DNA of 64,000 bases from Mariniphaga sediminis (GTDB lineage: Bacteria > Bacteroidota > Bacteroidia > Bacteroidales > Prolixibacteraceae): NCBI RefSeq assembly GCF_003573545.1, contig NZ_QWET01000020.1, positions 1 through 64,000 of the forward strand. The letters run 5' to 3'. How positions within the stretch are numbered: the stretch's first letter is position 1; the number at the start of each line of letters is the position of its first letter. The position numbers and the translations under genes were made by a program. Shown one piece after another: positions 54,501 through 63,213 of this stretch. A model generated the notes under the pieces. The model was not told the origin of the DNA. It searched no databases and worked only from the letters and a program-made list of their open reading frames with translations.

Positions 54501-55212
54501 ATTTTTTATCACGGGTAATGCCAAGTGCAGTGACTACCAGTTCTTCCAAACCAATAACATCATGAATCATTGTTACATTAATGTTTGTTTGGGTTCCGAT
54601 GACAACTTCCTGCATTTGCATCCCAACAAAAGAAAACTGCAAAATTTCAGCATCGATTGGAACGGAAAGAGAAAACTCGCCTTCCGGATTGGTCATCATT
54701 CCAATGTTAGTGCCCTTTACAACTACCGAAACGCCGGGTAGAGGAAGGCCTTTGTTATCGATTACTTTTCCGGTAATTCTCTTTTGCTGAAATTGAATCA
54801 TCCCGGATCCATCATTTTCTGCGGAACTTATTTCCGATGTCGGGGCAGGAAAAACAACTATCTGCCGGCCATAAACTTTAAAGTTGAGGTTTACCCCTTT
54901 TAACGCCAGGTCCAAAATCTTTTCTATAGATGCATCCTTTGCGGTCACATCAACCTCTTGATCCAGGTTAACGTCGCTGTCTTTATAAAAAATAATAAAC
55001 TCGCTTTGTTTTTGAATCTCCTCAAAAAGTTGCCCTATGGTTATGTTCTTCTTGTTAAAAGTAAACTTTACACTTTGCGAATAAGTTGCACTCGCAAAAA
55101 CATGACTTATTCCAAGCAACAACAGAAAAAACGTTACCCTCATAATTTTAAAAAAATGTGCCTCCTTTATCCATTTTAGAAAAATGAGGCAATCCGTTTT
55201 ACTTTTTTTCAT
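51538..55212 (-). CDS. SusC/RagA-type transporter with STN signalling domain
   Basis: About 1224 residues: signal peptide, STN (secretin/TonB short N-terminal) domain at about 45-115 (I-T-I-G-Q-L-F-E-E-I-Q-K-Q-S), carboxypeptidase-regulatory-like domain (about 145-230, L-P-G-V-S-V-V-V-K-G-T), plug and barrel. The STN domain normally contacts a FecR-type anti-sigma factor, and here fecR and an ECF sigma gene lie directly upstream. I use the ATG at 55212, since it precedes a standard signal; the open frame to 55293 adds an improbable extension. Confidence 0.92.
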   Translation of the reverse strand: MKKSKTDCLIFLKWIKEAHFFKIMRVTFFLLLLGISHVFASATYSQSVKFTFNKKNITIGQLFEEIQKQSEFIIFYKDSDVNLDQEVDVTAKDASIEKILDLALKGVNLNFKVYGRQIVVFPAPTSEISSAENDGSGMIQFQQKRITGKVIDNKGLPLPGVSVVVKGTNIGMMTNPEGEFSLSVPIDAEILQFSFVGMQMQEVVIGTQTNINVTMIHDVIGLEELVVTALGITRDKKSLGYSVGEVGGDELNETPQVGVLNSMQGKVAGVQIAQTYGVRGSSVNMVIRGASSLNSDNQPLFVVDGVPINNTSDNQFNEADLGNAVSDLNTDDIESISVLKGPSAAALYGSRAGNGVVLITTKSGTGKEKGIGVSFNTSVIADVPYKYLPVQNEFASGQDGAFVFENDAYEFWGPKLDNGFMATQRYEDSPSELVSHENNINRQKDFYQVGWTQSNNLAITGNYEKANFRVSLGNYDNTGIMPNIDLKKNNIGINGTMRLTDKLNVTLMTTVNESKSDNRPNVNDSFLTPTRAILTIGPQVDMAPYKNPETWWMEGQTGVVQRRWKERWNNPYLMQEYATTAFNRTHVLNKVQMDWEFINDLHFTAKYLRSYSVQKATNQRPWDTNKQPYGNFDIKNSTSREQNWEGLFSYDKMILNDLDLSANLGGNLRYNYSDNIFNGTTNLVIPGLYNVQNGGPGSVTYTNSWSEKKVNSLFGQVSLGYKKMIYLDLTARNDWSSTLPKDNRSYFYPSASLSMLISDMFDMSEWVTFAKVRAGYAQVGNDVDPYQLQRYYTFGEDWGDAKRASISKVAKNAQLKPEIATSKEIGVDLSFFNNRLSLDATYYVMDNENQVLGIDVPITSGANSKLINAGLVRSKGWDVTLNTSIIRKSDLSFDIGFNFTRNRSTIVELAEGIEYFGYSKGYAYFYTYPGGQVGDIYQAPFYKVEDVNSPYYGMPIIYNNGKPERNRNPDNFEKIGNYNPDFEMGINPSIQYKNFSLTAVFDWRSGGEFYSETLRQGKNDGRFPESINGGADYDPNVDIAQQIRENPDKYINRWIGGRDSQYGGFPWPNEETREYRSYVNASGERVYVNDASFIVGVIEDGEGGYIENFGGPGTIWLSPYNANKGVDRYLASANLYSATYVKLRELSLTYDLPKSIVNKMKLQKLSLALIGQNLFAWTKHNVFVDPETAFTLVNDNDAGKERGYEFYSVIPYTRSIGFKINVEF

Positions 55213-55357
55213 ACTTTTGTTTGATTTTAATGTTAATAAATATCGTCCAACGGCGATGTTAATTAATTCAAAGCTTGCAGATGCTGCTACCATCTGCAGG
55301 CTTTTTTATTTTATTAAATGTAAGTTCGTATTTATTTCATAGACACAAAAATTTAAA

Positions 55358-56518
55358 TTAGTGATTAAAATTTTTGTTCTCATACTTCAATGAAAAAGGG
55401 GTTGTTTCAGCAATAACTTTTAAAACTTCATCCGGGGTATTTTTCAGATCCAGGTACCCGGAAAATGTTTCACTTTTAAATTCGGCATTTTGTAATTTAA
55501 TACTCACATTATAATAGCGTTCCAACTTTCTCAAAATACTTCCCAATGGTTCGCCCTTACAGATAATATATCCGTCGCGCCATGAAAAATAATACTCTGT
55601 ATCAACCTGTTGCTCCTGAAATGTTTTTCGAACCGGGTTAAAAGTCACCATATGCCCCGGAAGGATGGTTAGTTTTTCCTTTCGTAAAAAAGAGCGCTCA
55701 TTGGGGCTTAACTCTATTTTTCCTTTCTCCAGAACGGTACTCGATACGTTATCTTCCGGATAGGAACTAACATTAAAAACAGTCCCCATCACTTTAATAT
55801 CAAAATCTTTCGTTCGAACAATAAAAGGGATTTGTGCCGAATGGGCAACCTCAAAAATAGCTTCCCCTTCCAGGTAGACTTCTCTTTTTCCTTTCAAATA
55901 AGTTGCGGGATATATTAGTTTGGAACCGGAATTTAACCATACTTTTGATCCTCCGGCCAAAGATATCTGCGCACGTTTTCCGTATGGAACAACCAATGTA
56001 TTAAACACCTCTTTCTTTTGCTTTACTTCCTGGGAAACCTTTTGGGAGGAATCAATTACAATGTTCATCCCTTTTTCATCATAAACGATTTGGGATTCTT
56101 CTTCTGTAATCAAAACTTTGCGCCCGTCCTGAAGAATGAGATTCGTAACACTATCAGACTTTGTCGGATCGATTGTTTGGGCAAAATCAACAATTGCTGT
56201 TTCCGTTTTTAGATTGTTTCGGATAAGCAATACCGAAAAAATAGCCAATAGCAAAAAGACTGCAGCCACCCATTTTAATAAATATTTTCCTGTTTCAGCC
56301 TTTTGAATGGATTTTTCAAGCCTCTTTTTCGTTTGTTCCCTTTCTACCGGCCAGGAACCTCTTTTCCGGGCATTTAAAAAATCAAAAATAATACGGGCTT
56401 TCCATATCTCTTTTTCATCAGATTTCTCTGTTTTTTTAGTATTGTCTGAAAAATATTCTTCAGTAAACTCATCATCCGATAAAATATCGTGAGCTTCTAT
56501 TTTTTGCTTTTTATTCAT
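55358..56518 (-). CDS. FecR-family anti-sigma factor
   Basis: 386 residues. A cytoplasmic N-terminal part of about 85, one membrane helix (about 84-101), and a periplasmic FecR domain (about 170-275, V-P-Y-G-K-R-A-Q-I-S-L-A-G-G-S-K-V-W-L-N-S-G-S) with the C-terminal DUF4974-like module (about 315-383). It holds the ECF sigma factor until the STN domain of SusC signals that cargo is bound. Encoded between sigma gene and SusC gene. Confidence 0.93.
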   Translation of the reverse strand: MNKKQKIEAHDILSDDEFTEEYFSDNTKKTEKSDEKEIWKARIIFDFLNARKRGSWPVEREQTKKRLEKSIQKAETGKYLLKWVAAVFLLLAIFSVLLIRNNLKTETAIVDFAQTIDPTKSDSVTNLILQDGRKVLITEEESQIVYDEKGMNIVIDSSQKVSQEVKQKKEVFNTLVVPYGKRAQISLAGGSKVWLNSGSKLIYPATYLKGKREVYLEGEAIFEVAHSAQIPFIVRTKDFDIKVMGTVFNVSSYPEDNVSSTVLEKGKIELSPNERSFLRKEKLTILPGHMVTFNPVRKTFQEQQVDTEYYFSWRDGYIICKGEPLGSILRKLERYYNVSIKLQNAEFKSETFSGYLDLKNTPDEVLKVIAETTPFSLKYENKNFNH

Positions 56519-56715
56519 TCACATTCGTTCCTCTCTTTGTAAAGAAAGAGACCAGTACCAAAAACATAGACAAAAAAAAATGATTTTTTTTCACTTTTGT
56601 GCGCAGAAGCTCTGTTTATCAGGAAATAGCACACAGCATTATTGTCACAAAAAGCGGTATAGCCACCTCAATGTTTTGTAGTAGTAAAAATAACAAGAAA
56701 AAACTCAACCCTATT

Positions 56716-57333
56716 TTATAAAATCAGATTCCTGTTACGCAAAAAGATAAAGAGTACCTGCATGGAAAATCCTTTCTTTTTAAGCGCCTTCCGGAGATCT
56801 TTTAAGGCCCGGTAAACAGAAGTCCGGGCTGATTCAACGGATATCCCCAGAATATATGCAATTTCTTTATACGAAAGATTTTGTTCATACTTCAGTAAAA
56901 GTCCCTCGCGTTGCCTGTCCGATAGCACTTTCATTACTTCACCCAAAACCCTGTTATTTTCGCTTTCAGTTTCGATAGCTATCAGGTTATCCTCAAACGC
57001 CATTTGGGGAATATCGTTTTGCATCAATATCTGCTCACCTCGCAAAGCAGAAATTTTCCGCGACTTCTCCTTATGAATTAGTCGACGCAATGAGCGCAAT
57101 AAATAAAAACGGATATTATCGATTTCTGAGAGTTTTTCCCGGTATTTATATAAGTCTAAAAAGAGATCATGAATACAATCCTTTATCAGATCTTTATCCC
57201 GGGAAAAATGTAATCCATAATTGAAAAGCGTATCAAAAAATTTGTCATAAATTGAAAAAAAAGCCTTGTTATCGCCTTTCTTAAATCGTTCCCAGAGAAA
57301 ATAATCCTTGTCAAATTCTCTCTTTTTAGTCAT
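56716..57333 (-). CDS. ECF-type RNA polymerase sigma factor
   Basis: About 205 residues. Region 2 with D-C-I-H-D-L-F-L-D-L-Y near 52-62 and region 4 with L-S-D-R-Q-R-E-G-L-L-L-K-Y near 136-148 and the helix-turn-helix L-S-Y-K-E-I-A-Y-I-L-G-I-S-V-E-S-A. It directs transcription of the linked SusC/SusD genes, under the linked FecR. I use the ATG at 57333; the codon at 57342 is TTG. It has its own promoter box TATTTTTG (57373-57366). Confidence 0.92.
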   Translation of the reverse strand: MTKKREFDKDYFLWERFKKGDNKAFFSIYDKFFDTLFNYGLHFSRDKDLIKDCIHDLFLDLYKYREKLSEIDNIRFYLLRSLRRLIHKEKSRKISALRGEQILMQNDIPQMAFEDNLIAIETESENNRVLGEVMKVLSDRQREGLLLKYEQNLSYKEIAYILGISVESARTSVYRALKDLRKALKKKGFSMQVLFIFLRNRNLIL

Positions 57334-57416
57334 TCGGTTCAAGTAATGTCAGATATAATTAAAGACAAAAATATAGAAAATGATCAGACGGGGCATTTCT
57401 AATCTCAGAATTGCTG

Positions 57417-57445
57417 TATTTTTGTAAAGATTTAGACTAAATTTG
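57417..57445 (+). promoter_or_regulatory. Two -7 boxes upstream of the DUF4412 gene
   Basis: TATTTTTG (57417-57424) and TAAATTTG (57438-57445) on the plus strand, 61 and 40 bases before the ATG. Both fit TAnnTTTG. The minus-strand box for the sigma gene lies 45 bases away. Confidence 0.5.
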
Positions 57446-57484
57446 TAATAAAGTATCATTTTTTATAATCTAAAGTTATTAAAT

Positions 57485-58459
57485 ATGAAGTTTTTACCTC
57501 AAGTTACCTTACTCGTGTTGCTTTCAGTTTTATTTGTTCAACCTGCGCATGGACAACGATTTTTGAAAAAACTCCAGGAAAAAGTTCAGGAGAAAGTGGA
57601 AGAGAAAGTGGAAAAACGTGTAGAAGAAAAAACAGATGAAGCCATTGATAAGCAACTCGATAAAATTGAAGAATCACTCGAAAGTGAGGAACCGGAAAGT
57701 ACATCTGACGGTTCAGGCAGCGATGCCCGCAGCGAGCAACGTATGCAGAATATCCTAAAAGGAATAGGAATGTCAGGCGAACCGGTACCGGTTGCTGACA
57801 GTTACCGTTTCGACCACCTGATTCAGATGCACATTGAATCATATAACAGAAACGGAAAGAAAGAGAGTGAGGGAGAATTTATCACCCATTTCAGCCCCGA
57901 TTCGAGAAGCATGGCCTACCAAATGGTTTCAGGCGATATAGGAAAGCCCGGGCAGGGAATGTTTATTATTGATGCTGAAAATGGCGCAACCATTATTCTG
58001 AGTGAAGAAAAGGGAGAAAAAACAGGTATTGTTTATGGTATGGGGGCCTTCTTCTCTTCGGTTGGTGAAACCTATGAGGAGGAGATTTTGGAAGAAACAC
58101 CGGATGCATACATTGCCAATCCCAATGTGACCAAAACGGGACGTACAAAAACCATTGCAGGGTACAAATGTGAAGAGTACAAATACAGCGATGAAGAGTC
58201 CGAATCGGAAATATGGATCACCAAGGATCTGAAATTGAATACCCGGGATTTTTTCAGTACACTGTTTAAAACCAGTCTTTACTCTCACGGTATTCCCTGG
58301 GGTTATATGATGGAGGCCACTACCACCGATAAGCAAACCGGGGAAAAATCGATTATGCAGGTAACCCGTGTTGATGCCAATTCCAACACCCGTTTTTCAA
58401 TGGCTGATTATAAAGTCACTAACCTGGGGTCGTTTCAGATGCCTGCCAATGAGGAATAA
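57485..58459 (+). CDS. Exported DUF4412-type protein with charged coiled coil
   Basis: 324 residues: signal peptide ending A-H-G-Q (about 24), a Lys/Glu/Val-rich coiled coil (about 28-70), an acidic/Ser linker, and a beta-rich domain from about 100 to the end like DUF4412 (Y-K-C-E-E-Y-K-Y near 227-234, I-W-I-T-K-D-L near 244). DUF4412 proteins are thought to be periplasmic, function unknown. Its end overlaps the next gene by 11 bases, so the two are co-transcribed. Confidence 0.75.
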   Translation: MKFLPQVTLLVLLSVLFVQPAHGQRFLKKLQEKVQEKVEEKVEKRVEEKTDEAIDKQLDKIEESLESEEPESTSDGSGSDARSEQRMQNILKGIGMSGEPVPVADSYRFDHLIQMHIESYNRNGKKESEGEFITHFSPDSRSMAYQMVSGDIGKPGQGMFIIDAENGATIILSEEKGEKTGIVYGMGAFFSSVGETYEEEILEETPDAYIANPNVTKTGRTKTIAGYKCEEYKYSDEESESEIWITKDLKLNTRDFFSTLFKTSLYSHGIPWGYMMEATTTDKQTGEKSIMQVTRVDANSNTRFSMADYKVTNLGSFQMPANEE

Positions 58460-59342
58460 ATATAAGCTAACTGTCATTCTTTTATTGCTAATTACATTTA
58501 CACCGGGCATATCCTTCGGGCAAATACATTTTGGGGTATTTGCCGACTGCCAGTTTTGTGACTGCAAAACAGAAGGATCCCGATATTATCGTGATTCCTC
58601 AGGAAAACTGGCAGATTGTATTGCCCACTTCAACAAAAACAAACAACTCGGATTTGTTGTCAACCTGGGCGATCTTATCGATCGTGATTTTGAAAGTTAT
58701 ACCCTGCTGGAACCTGTTTTGAAACAAATAGAAAAACCATTGTTTCATGTGCCCGGCAATCATGATCTGGAGGTAGAGCCGGCACTTCGCAGCCAGGTTC
58801 CTAAGGAGCTTGGCCTCGCAGAAATGTATCATTCATTCCAAAAGGAAAATTGGCATTTTGTTTTTCTCAATGGAAACGACATCTCTTTTCTTTCTTCTGA
58901 TCCGGATGTGGTAAAGAAGGCAGAAAAGATAACTACCCGGTTGAAAGCTGAAGGTAAGCCTAACTACCATCCCTGGAACGGTGGGTTGGGACAAAAACAA
59001 CTGGAATGGCTGGAAAATCAGTTGCAGGAGGCAGAAAACAACAAACTGAAGGTAGCCGTTTTTTGCCACTACCCTCTCCTTCCGCTGGAATCTCACACAT
59101 TGTGGAACCAGGAAGAAACACTGGCGTTACTCGAAAAATATTCCTGTGTGAAACTCTGGTTAAACGGGCACAACCATACCGGGAATTATGCTTTTCATCA
59201 TGGGATTCATTTCGTAAATCTCAAGGGGATGGTGGAAACCAAATCAGAAAATGCCTTTGCTGAAATTGTCCTTTCTTCCGGTGCCATTGAAATTAAAGGA
59301 TATGGAAGGGAAGAAAGCCGCAAGCTGCCCGTGCAGCAGTGA
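58449..59342 (+). CDS. Exported metallophosphoesterase, ADPRM-like
   Basis: 297 residues from the ATG at 58449, which begins a clear signal peptide (ending F-G-Q). Calcineurin-like motifs: F-A-D-C-Q-F-C-D, N-L-G-D-L-I-D-R-D, P-G-N-H-D-L, C-H-Y-P and G-H-N-H-T-G-N-Y. The first motif uses D-x-Q rather than D-x-H, and R-Y-Y-R-D-S follows; both are features of manganese-dependent ADP-ribose/CDP-alcohol diphosphatases. It therefore may hydrolyse CDP-alcohols or ADP-ribose outside the cytoplasm. Follows the DUF4412 gene with overlap. Confidence 0.78.
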   Translation: MRNKYKLTVILLLLITFTPGISFGQIHFGVFADCQFCDCKTEGSRYYRDSSGKLADCIAHFNKNKQLGFVVNLGDLIDRDFESYTLLEPVLKQIEKPLFHVPGNHDLEVEPALRSQVPKELGLAEMYHSFQKENWHFVFLNGNDISFLSSDPDVVKKAEKITTRLKAEGKPNYHPWNGGLGQKQLEWLENQLQEAENNKLKVAVFCHYPLLPLESHTLWNQEETLALLEKYSCVKLWLNGHNHTGNYAFHHGIHFVNLKGMVETKSENAFAEIVLSSGAIEIKGYGREESRKLPVQQ

Positions 59343-59358
59343 ATAGTGAGGAAGCTGC

Positions 59359-60255
59359 TCAGGCGCCAATAACCATCAGGGCAGCAGGGATAATTTCAGC
59401 CTCTACTAATTCCGTTTTGGGAAGTACCTCACCGTCTACCTGAAACTCCTGAGGGTCTAGCAGCGTAATCCGGGCCTCTGACGCAGAATATACCCTTATG
59501 TATTTCATTTTATGAAGCTTTCCGGTAAAAAAAGCATAGATAAAAGTGGCAACAAACCACCAGGGATAGGGCCGGATGATAATGATTTCGAACTTTCCGT
59601 CATTTAGCTTTCCTGTTGGATTAATAATTGCGCCGGTACCAAAACTTTTTGCATTGGCAATTACGACCATCTCAGCCTTCATTTTTTTACGGCGATGCCC
59701 CGGAACCTGGATATAGAATGAAAATGACGTTTTCCCTTCCGACAACTCTTTGAAAAGCTGTTTCCCGTAACCCAACATTCCTTTGGACCCCTCTTTTTCA
59801 AAGCGCTTTACAATGCGGGCATTCAAGCCGATGTCTCCCAAATGCAGACAGTAATGTTTGCCATTCATTTTTATCACATCTACCGGATTCGCCGCATCCT
59901 GAAGGTTTTTCTTCAGGGCTGCTTCAAAATTTTCCGGGATCCCCAGGTTGTATGCCAGTCCATTGGCCGATCCCGCAGGAATAATACCTAACCTGATGTC
60001 ACTCCCAATAAGTATTTTGGCGACCATATTAACCGTTCCGTCGCCTCCCACGGCAATAATAGTATGAGGCTGAAATTTTTCCAGGTATCGTTTGACCTCT
60101 TTTTCATCTTCTTTCCCGGTTGTCCGATAAACAGCATATTCAAACCCCATTTCTTCCGAAAAGCGAGTCAACATAGAATTTACATCCCCCCTTTCTCCCT
60201 TTCCCGAGGAGGGATTAATCACAAATAAAATTCTGCTTTTCAAGATGGTATTCAA
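59359..60255 (-). CDS. Diacylglycerol/sphingosine-type lipid kinase (YegS/DgkB family)
   Basis: 298 residues. N-P-S-S-G-K-G near 14-20 and V-G-G-D-G-T-V-N near 68-75 are the nucleotide-binding motifs of this family; G-S-A-N-G-L-A near 95-101 and a C-terminal beta domain with F-Q-V-D-G-E follow. It phosphorylates a lipid, probably diacylglycerol. It follows the SDR gene by 6 bases and lies near a phosphatidate-phosphatase-like gene. Confidence 0.87.
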   Translation of the reverse strand: MNTILKSRILFVINPSSGKGERGDVNSMLTRFSEEMGFEYAVYRTTGKEDEKEVKRYLEKFQPHTIIAVGGDGTVNMVAKILIGSDIRLGIIPAGSANGLAYNLGIPENFEAALKKNLQDAANPVDVIKMNGKHYCLHLGDIGLNARIVKRFEKEGSKGMLGYGKQLFKELSEGKTSFSFYIQVPGHRRKKMKAEMVVIANAKSFGTGAIINPTGKLNDGKFEIIIIRPYPWWFVATFIYAFFTGKLHKMKYIRVYSASEARITLLDPQEFQVDGEVLPKTELVEAEIIPAALMVIGA

Positions 60256-60261
60256 TGGAAT

Positions 60262-60972
60262 TTATTTTAATTTTCTGACATCCAAAAAGATTCCGCTCTC
60301 CTCTTTTTTTGCCATTTCTATAGCGGATGAAAATAGAACAGCAGCTTCTCCGGGTGTTGGCATCCCCGGGGTTCCTTTGGCTTGTTTTAACCGTTGAACG
60401 ACAGGATACTTTTCGTTGTCTTCCAGAGAATAAATATAATCCTGCATACCGGTATCGACAAGCCCGGGCGCCAAAGCGCAAAAATGGGTTTCTGTAAATT
60501 CTTTTGCATACAAACTGATAAGCATATTCAGAGCCGCCTTCGAAATCGAATAAGCATTCCACCCCCGCGCACCGCTGACAGAAGCGCCGGAGGAAACAGC
60601 CACTACCTGCCCTATTTTTTTCACCGAATTAAAAAGGGTATCGATTAAAATTTTATTGGCCCACACATTTACGTCCATTACCTTTTTAATCTCTTCCAGG
60701 CTTGTATCTTTCAAATCCTTTATCCCGTTTAAAATCCCTGCATTCAGTATCACCAGATCAAGGTTTTCAACTTCTTTCAGAAAAGAAAAAAGATTGGTTT
60801 CAACCTCGTTAAAATTGGAAATGTCCTGAACCAGAAAATCAAAATTGGGAAAAGCATTCAAATCCGGATTTATTTTTCTGCTTATACCGAATACAGAATG
60901 CCTGTTCTCAAGGTAATGTTTTGCGAGACCAAACCCCAGTCCTGAACTGGTTCCTGTAATAAATATGTTCAT
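60262..60972 (-). CDS. Short-chain dehydrogenase/reductase
   Basis: 236 residues. T-G-T-S-S-G-L-G-F-G near 6-15 (cofactor site), N-A-G near 77-79, the catalytic Ser in V-S-S-G-A-S and Y-x-x-x-K (Y-S-I-S-K near 141-145). Classical SDR; the substrate cannot be read. Upstream of the lipid kinase in the same transcript. Confidence 0.88.
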   Translation of the reverse strand: MNIFITGTSSGLGFGLAKHYLENRHSVFGISRKINPDLNAFPNFDFLVQDISNFNEVETNLFSFLKEVENLDLVILNAGILNGIKDLKDTSLEEIKKVMDVNVWANKILIDTLFNSVKKIGQVVAVSSGASVSGARGWNAYSISKAALNMLISLYAKEFTETHFCALAPGLVDTGMQDYIYSLEDNEKYPVVQRLKQAKGTPGMPTPGEAAVLFSSAIEMAKKEESGIFLDVRKLK

Positions 60973-61139
60973 TTTTCAGACTTTATTCGTTGCTTACTCA
61001 ACCTCTCAGTAAAAAAATTGTTTACTACCAATTTTCAAAAATAATGAATCTCGTTATCTTTATTACTTTCACTGATGCATTAAACGAAACAGCACAGGAT
61101 TGTTAAACCGGTAAAACAGATAGATTTGAAAAAAATGAG

Positions 61140-62234
61140 ATGAAGTATTTCAAACCCTTTATAAAAGGAATCAGGAAGCCATTCAAGCTTTTAAAAGTTT
61201 TTCTGAAACAAAAGGCCGGGTGGCTGGATAAGCCTATCATTGTTCCCTATAACGGATATGGAAACGAAACCGATATATTTATTCAGGGAATGGTAATAGA
61301 AGACAAAGGTTTGTCGAAACCAAAAGATAAACACCGGGTTTGGAAAAATATGCTGGCTACCATAAAACGGTTCTCTGGTGATGAAATCCCCGGGGTTACT
61401 GTGAGAGCTAAATTTTTGGACACCACCCAAACCACAACAACCGATGATTGGGGATTTTTTTTCTTCCATTTTCATTTCGAAAATAAAACAGAGAGTTTAC
61501 AAAGAAAAAAATGGCACCCCGTTCATTTCACACTGTTGGATGAAATTGTTGAAAATCAGTCTCCCATTCATGCAACCGGTCAAGTGCAGATTGTTTCCTG
61601 CCACCAGAAGCTAATAGTGGTTTCCGACATTGATGATACGGTACTGATTTCACACTCTACCCAAACTCTAAAAAAGCTGAAACTCATGCTTTTTAAAAAT
61701 GCTTTCACACGATCACCGTTTCCCGGGATTTCGAAATTTTATAATGCATTGGCAGAAGGAAAAGATAATCAGGTAAGTAACCCGTTTTTTTATGTTTCAA
61801 GCAGCGAATGGAACTTGTACGATCTGCTGGAAGATTTTTTTCATTTCAATCATATTCCCAAAGGGGTTTTTATGCTGAGAAAATTAAAAACAAGTGTCTT
61901 TAAATTCTGGAAATCGGGAGGGGGAAATCATGAGAGTAAATTTGAAAAAATTGAATCGTTACTTCGTTTCTATCCGAAACAAAAATTTATTCTAATAGGC
62001 GACAGTGGTCAGCGGGACCCTGAAATCTATGCCAGGTTGGCGCTTGAGTTTCCGGGACGGGTTGATACTATTTTTATTCGCAGAATCCGTTCTCGCACCT
62101 TCCCCGGAGGAGATAAAAAAATTAAGGGTAAACTGGCTCAGGTGAATACCGGTTATTTTGAAGTAAAATCGACCCATGAAGCGGCACTGATTGCTGCCGG
62201 AAAAGGCTACATCCATAACAGCTACTTTACTTAA
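61140..62234 (+). CDS. App1-like phosphatidate phosphatase family protein (DUF2183)
   Basis: 364 residues. The N-terminal half (about 30-150) is beta-rich. The C-terminal half has V-V-S-D-I-D-D-T-V-L near 160-169 (D-x-D-D-T phosphatase motif), Y-V-S-S-S-E-W-N-L near 221-229 and I-L-I-G-D-S-G-Q-R-D-P-E near 281-292, as in fungal App1 and bacterial DUF2183 proteins. It probably removes phosphate from phosphatidate or a related lipid. Divergent from the SDR-kinase pair. Confidence 0.83.
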   Translation: MKYFKPFIKGIRKPFKLLKVFLKQKAGWLDKPIIVPYNGYGNETDIFIQGMVIEDKGLSKPKDKHRVWKNMLATIKRFSGDEIPGVTVRAKFLDTTQTTTTDDWGFFFFHFHFENKTESLQRKKWHPVHFTLLDEIVENQSPIHATGQVQIVSCHQKLIVVSDIDDTVLISHSTQTLKKLKLMLFKNAFTRSPFPGISKFYNALAEGKDNQVSNPFFYVSSSEWNLYDLLEDFFHFNHIPKGVFMLRKLKTSVFKFWKSGGGNHESKFEKIESLLRFYPKQKFILIGDSGQRDPEIYARLALEFPGRVDTIFIRRIRSRTFPGGDKKIKGKLAQVNTGYFEVKSTHEAALIAAGKGYIHNSYFT

Positions 62235-62431
62235 AGAGTTTGCCAACGCGTTGTGCTTCTGTAATTCACAACATATTCTTCCACTGGCACTTCTTCCAAT
62301 CGGCTTTCCTCAAGTAGACTTTTCTCCAATACCTCCTGGCATTCCTGAGCAATGTCAGTCTTTGCTGAATTAAGGAATTTTTTCTTTATTAGAAATTCCA
62401 AACAGTTCATTATTTTTTTAAGTGCTTTCAT
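62231..62431 (-). CDS. Small unknown protein downstream of rex
   Basis: 66 residues, predicted helical and charged, with the first about 25 residues basic and the remainder Glu-rich. No motif is recognised. It starts 19 bases after the rex stop, and its end overlaps the end of the converging App1-like gene by 4 bases. The ordered spacing makes a real gene likely, but it could be chance. Confidence 0.45.
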   Translation of the reverse strand: MKALKKIMNCLEFLIKKKFLNSAKTDIAQECQEVLEKSLLEESRLEEVPVEEYVVNYRSTTRWQTL

Positions 62432-62450
62432 TTTTTTACGGTTTTAACGG

Positions 62451-63104
62451 TTATTTTTCTGCATCGTTTAATCGCCTTAGTAACACGGCGGCATAAGAGC
62501 TCATTGAAGTATTTTGTACGATAATTTCTTCCGGTAAACTAAGCTTGGCTGAAGTAAAATTCCAGATCGCTTTAATTCCACAGTTTACCAGATCCTCTGC
62601 AACATCTTGTGCAACATGATTGGGAGTGGTAAGTATTCCGATTTTTACGTTAAGCCGATCATAAAGGCTAAACAATTTGTTGTATTCCAAAATGTGAATT
62701 CCCCCGATTGTTTGGCCAATTTTTTTGGAGTCCACGTCGAAAGCAGCGAGAATTCTCAAACCAAGTGACTGGTGTTCCTGGTAAGCCATTAAAGCCGCCC
62801 CCAGGTTACCTGCCCCAACCAGAAAGGCTTCATTTATCCTGTTAAATCCCAAAAAATCTTCCAGGGCATGAATCAACTCGTAGGTATTGTATCCCACCCG
62901 CGGTTTTCCTTTAACGCCTGTAACAGCCAGGTCTTTTACAACCTGTGTAGGATCACAGCCAAGATCTTTGCCAATGGTTGGCGCTGAAATATTGATGGTT
63001 CCTTCTTCTTTGACCTGCTCAAGGTAATACAAATAACCAGGCAACCGTTTCAATGTTGGTTCCGGCACCCGGTCTTTCGTTTTGTATTTCCCTGTTTCGC
63101 TCAT
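62451..63104 (-). CDS. rex: Redox-sensing transcriptional repressor Rex
   Basis: 217 residues: N-terminal winged helix (about 10-75, R-L-P-G-Y-L-Y-Y-L near 20-28), and an NAD(H)-binding Rossmann domain with V-G-A-G-N-L-G-A-A-L near 95-104 and F-D-V-D near 122-125. It represses fermentation or respiration genes when NADH is low. No clear TTGTGAA-type palindrome was seen beside it. Confidence 0.93.
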   Translation of the reverse strand: MSETGKYKTKDRVPEPTLKRLPGYLYYLEQVKEEGTINISAPTIGKDLGCDPTQVVKDLAVTGVKGKPRVGYNTYELIHALEDFLGFNRINEAFLVGAGNLGAALMAYQEHQSLGLRILAAFDVDSKKIGQTIGGIHILEYNKLFSLYDRLNVKIGILTTPNHVAQDVAEDLVNCGIKAIWNFTSAKLSLPEEIIVQNTSMSSYAAVLLRRLNDAEK

Positions 63105-63213
63105 TTAAAGTGATTTTTTTTTAATCCACTTCAAATATAAAAACTAAAACATTAAAGAAATAATTCTTTATTAAAAAGATGTATTTGTTAACTGTAATTT
63201 AAAACTGCATCGG

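Noticed and set aside
62400-63213. Rex operator beside rex
   Set aside because: Only a half-like TTGTTAACTG near 63187 was seen; no palindrome of the TTGTGAA-TTCACAA type.
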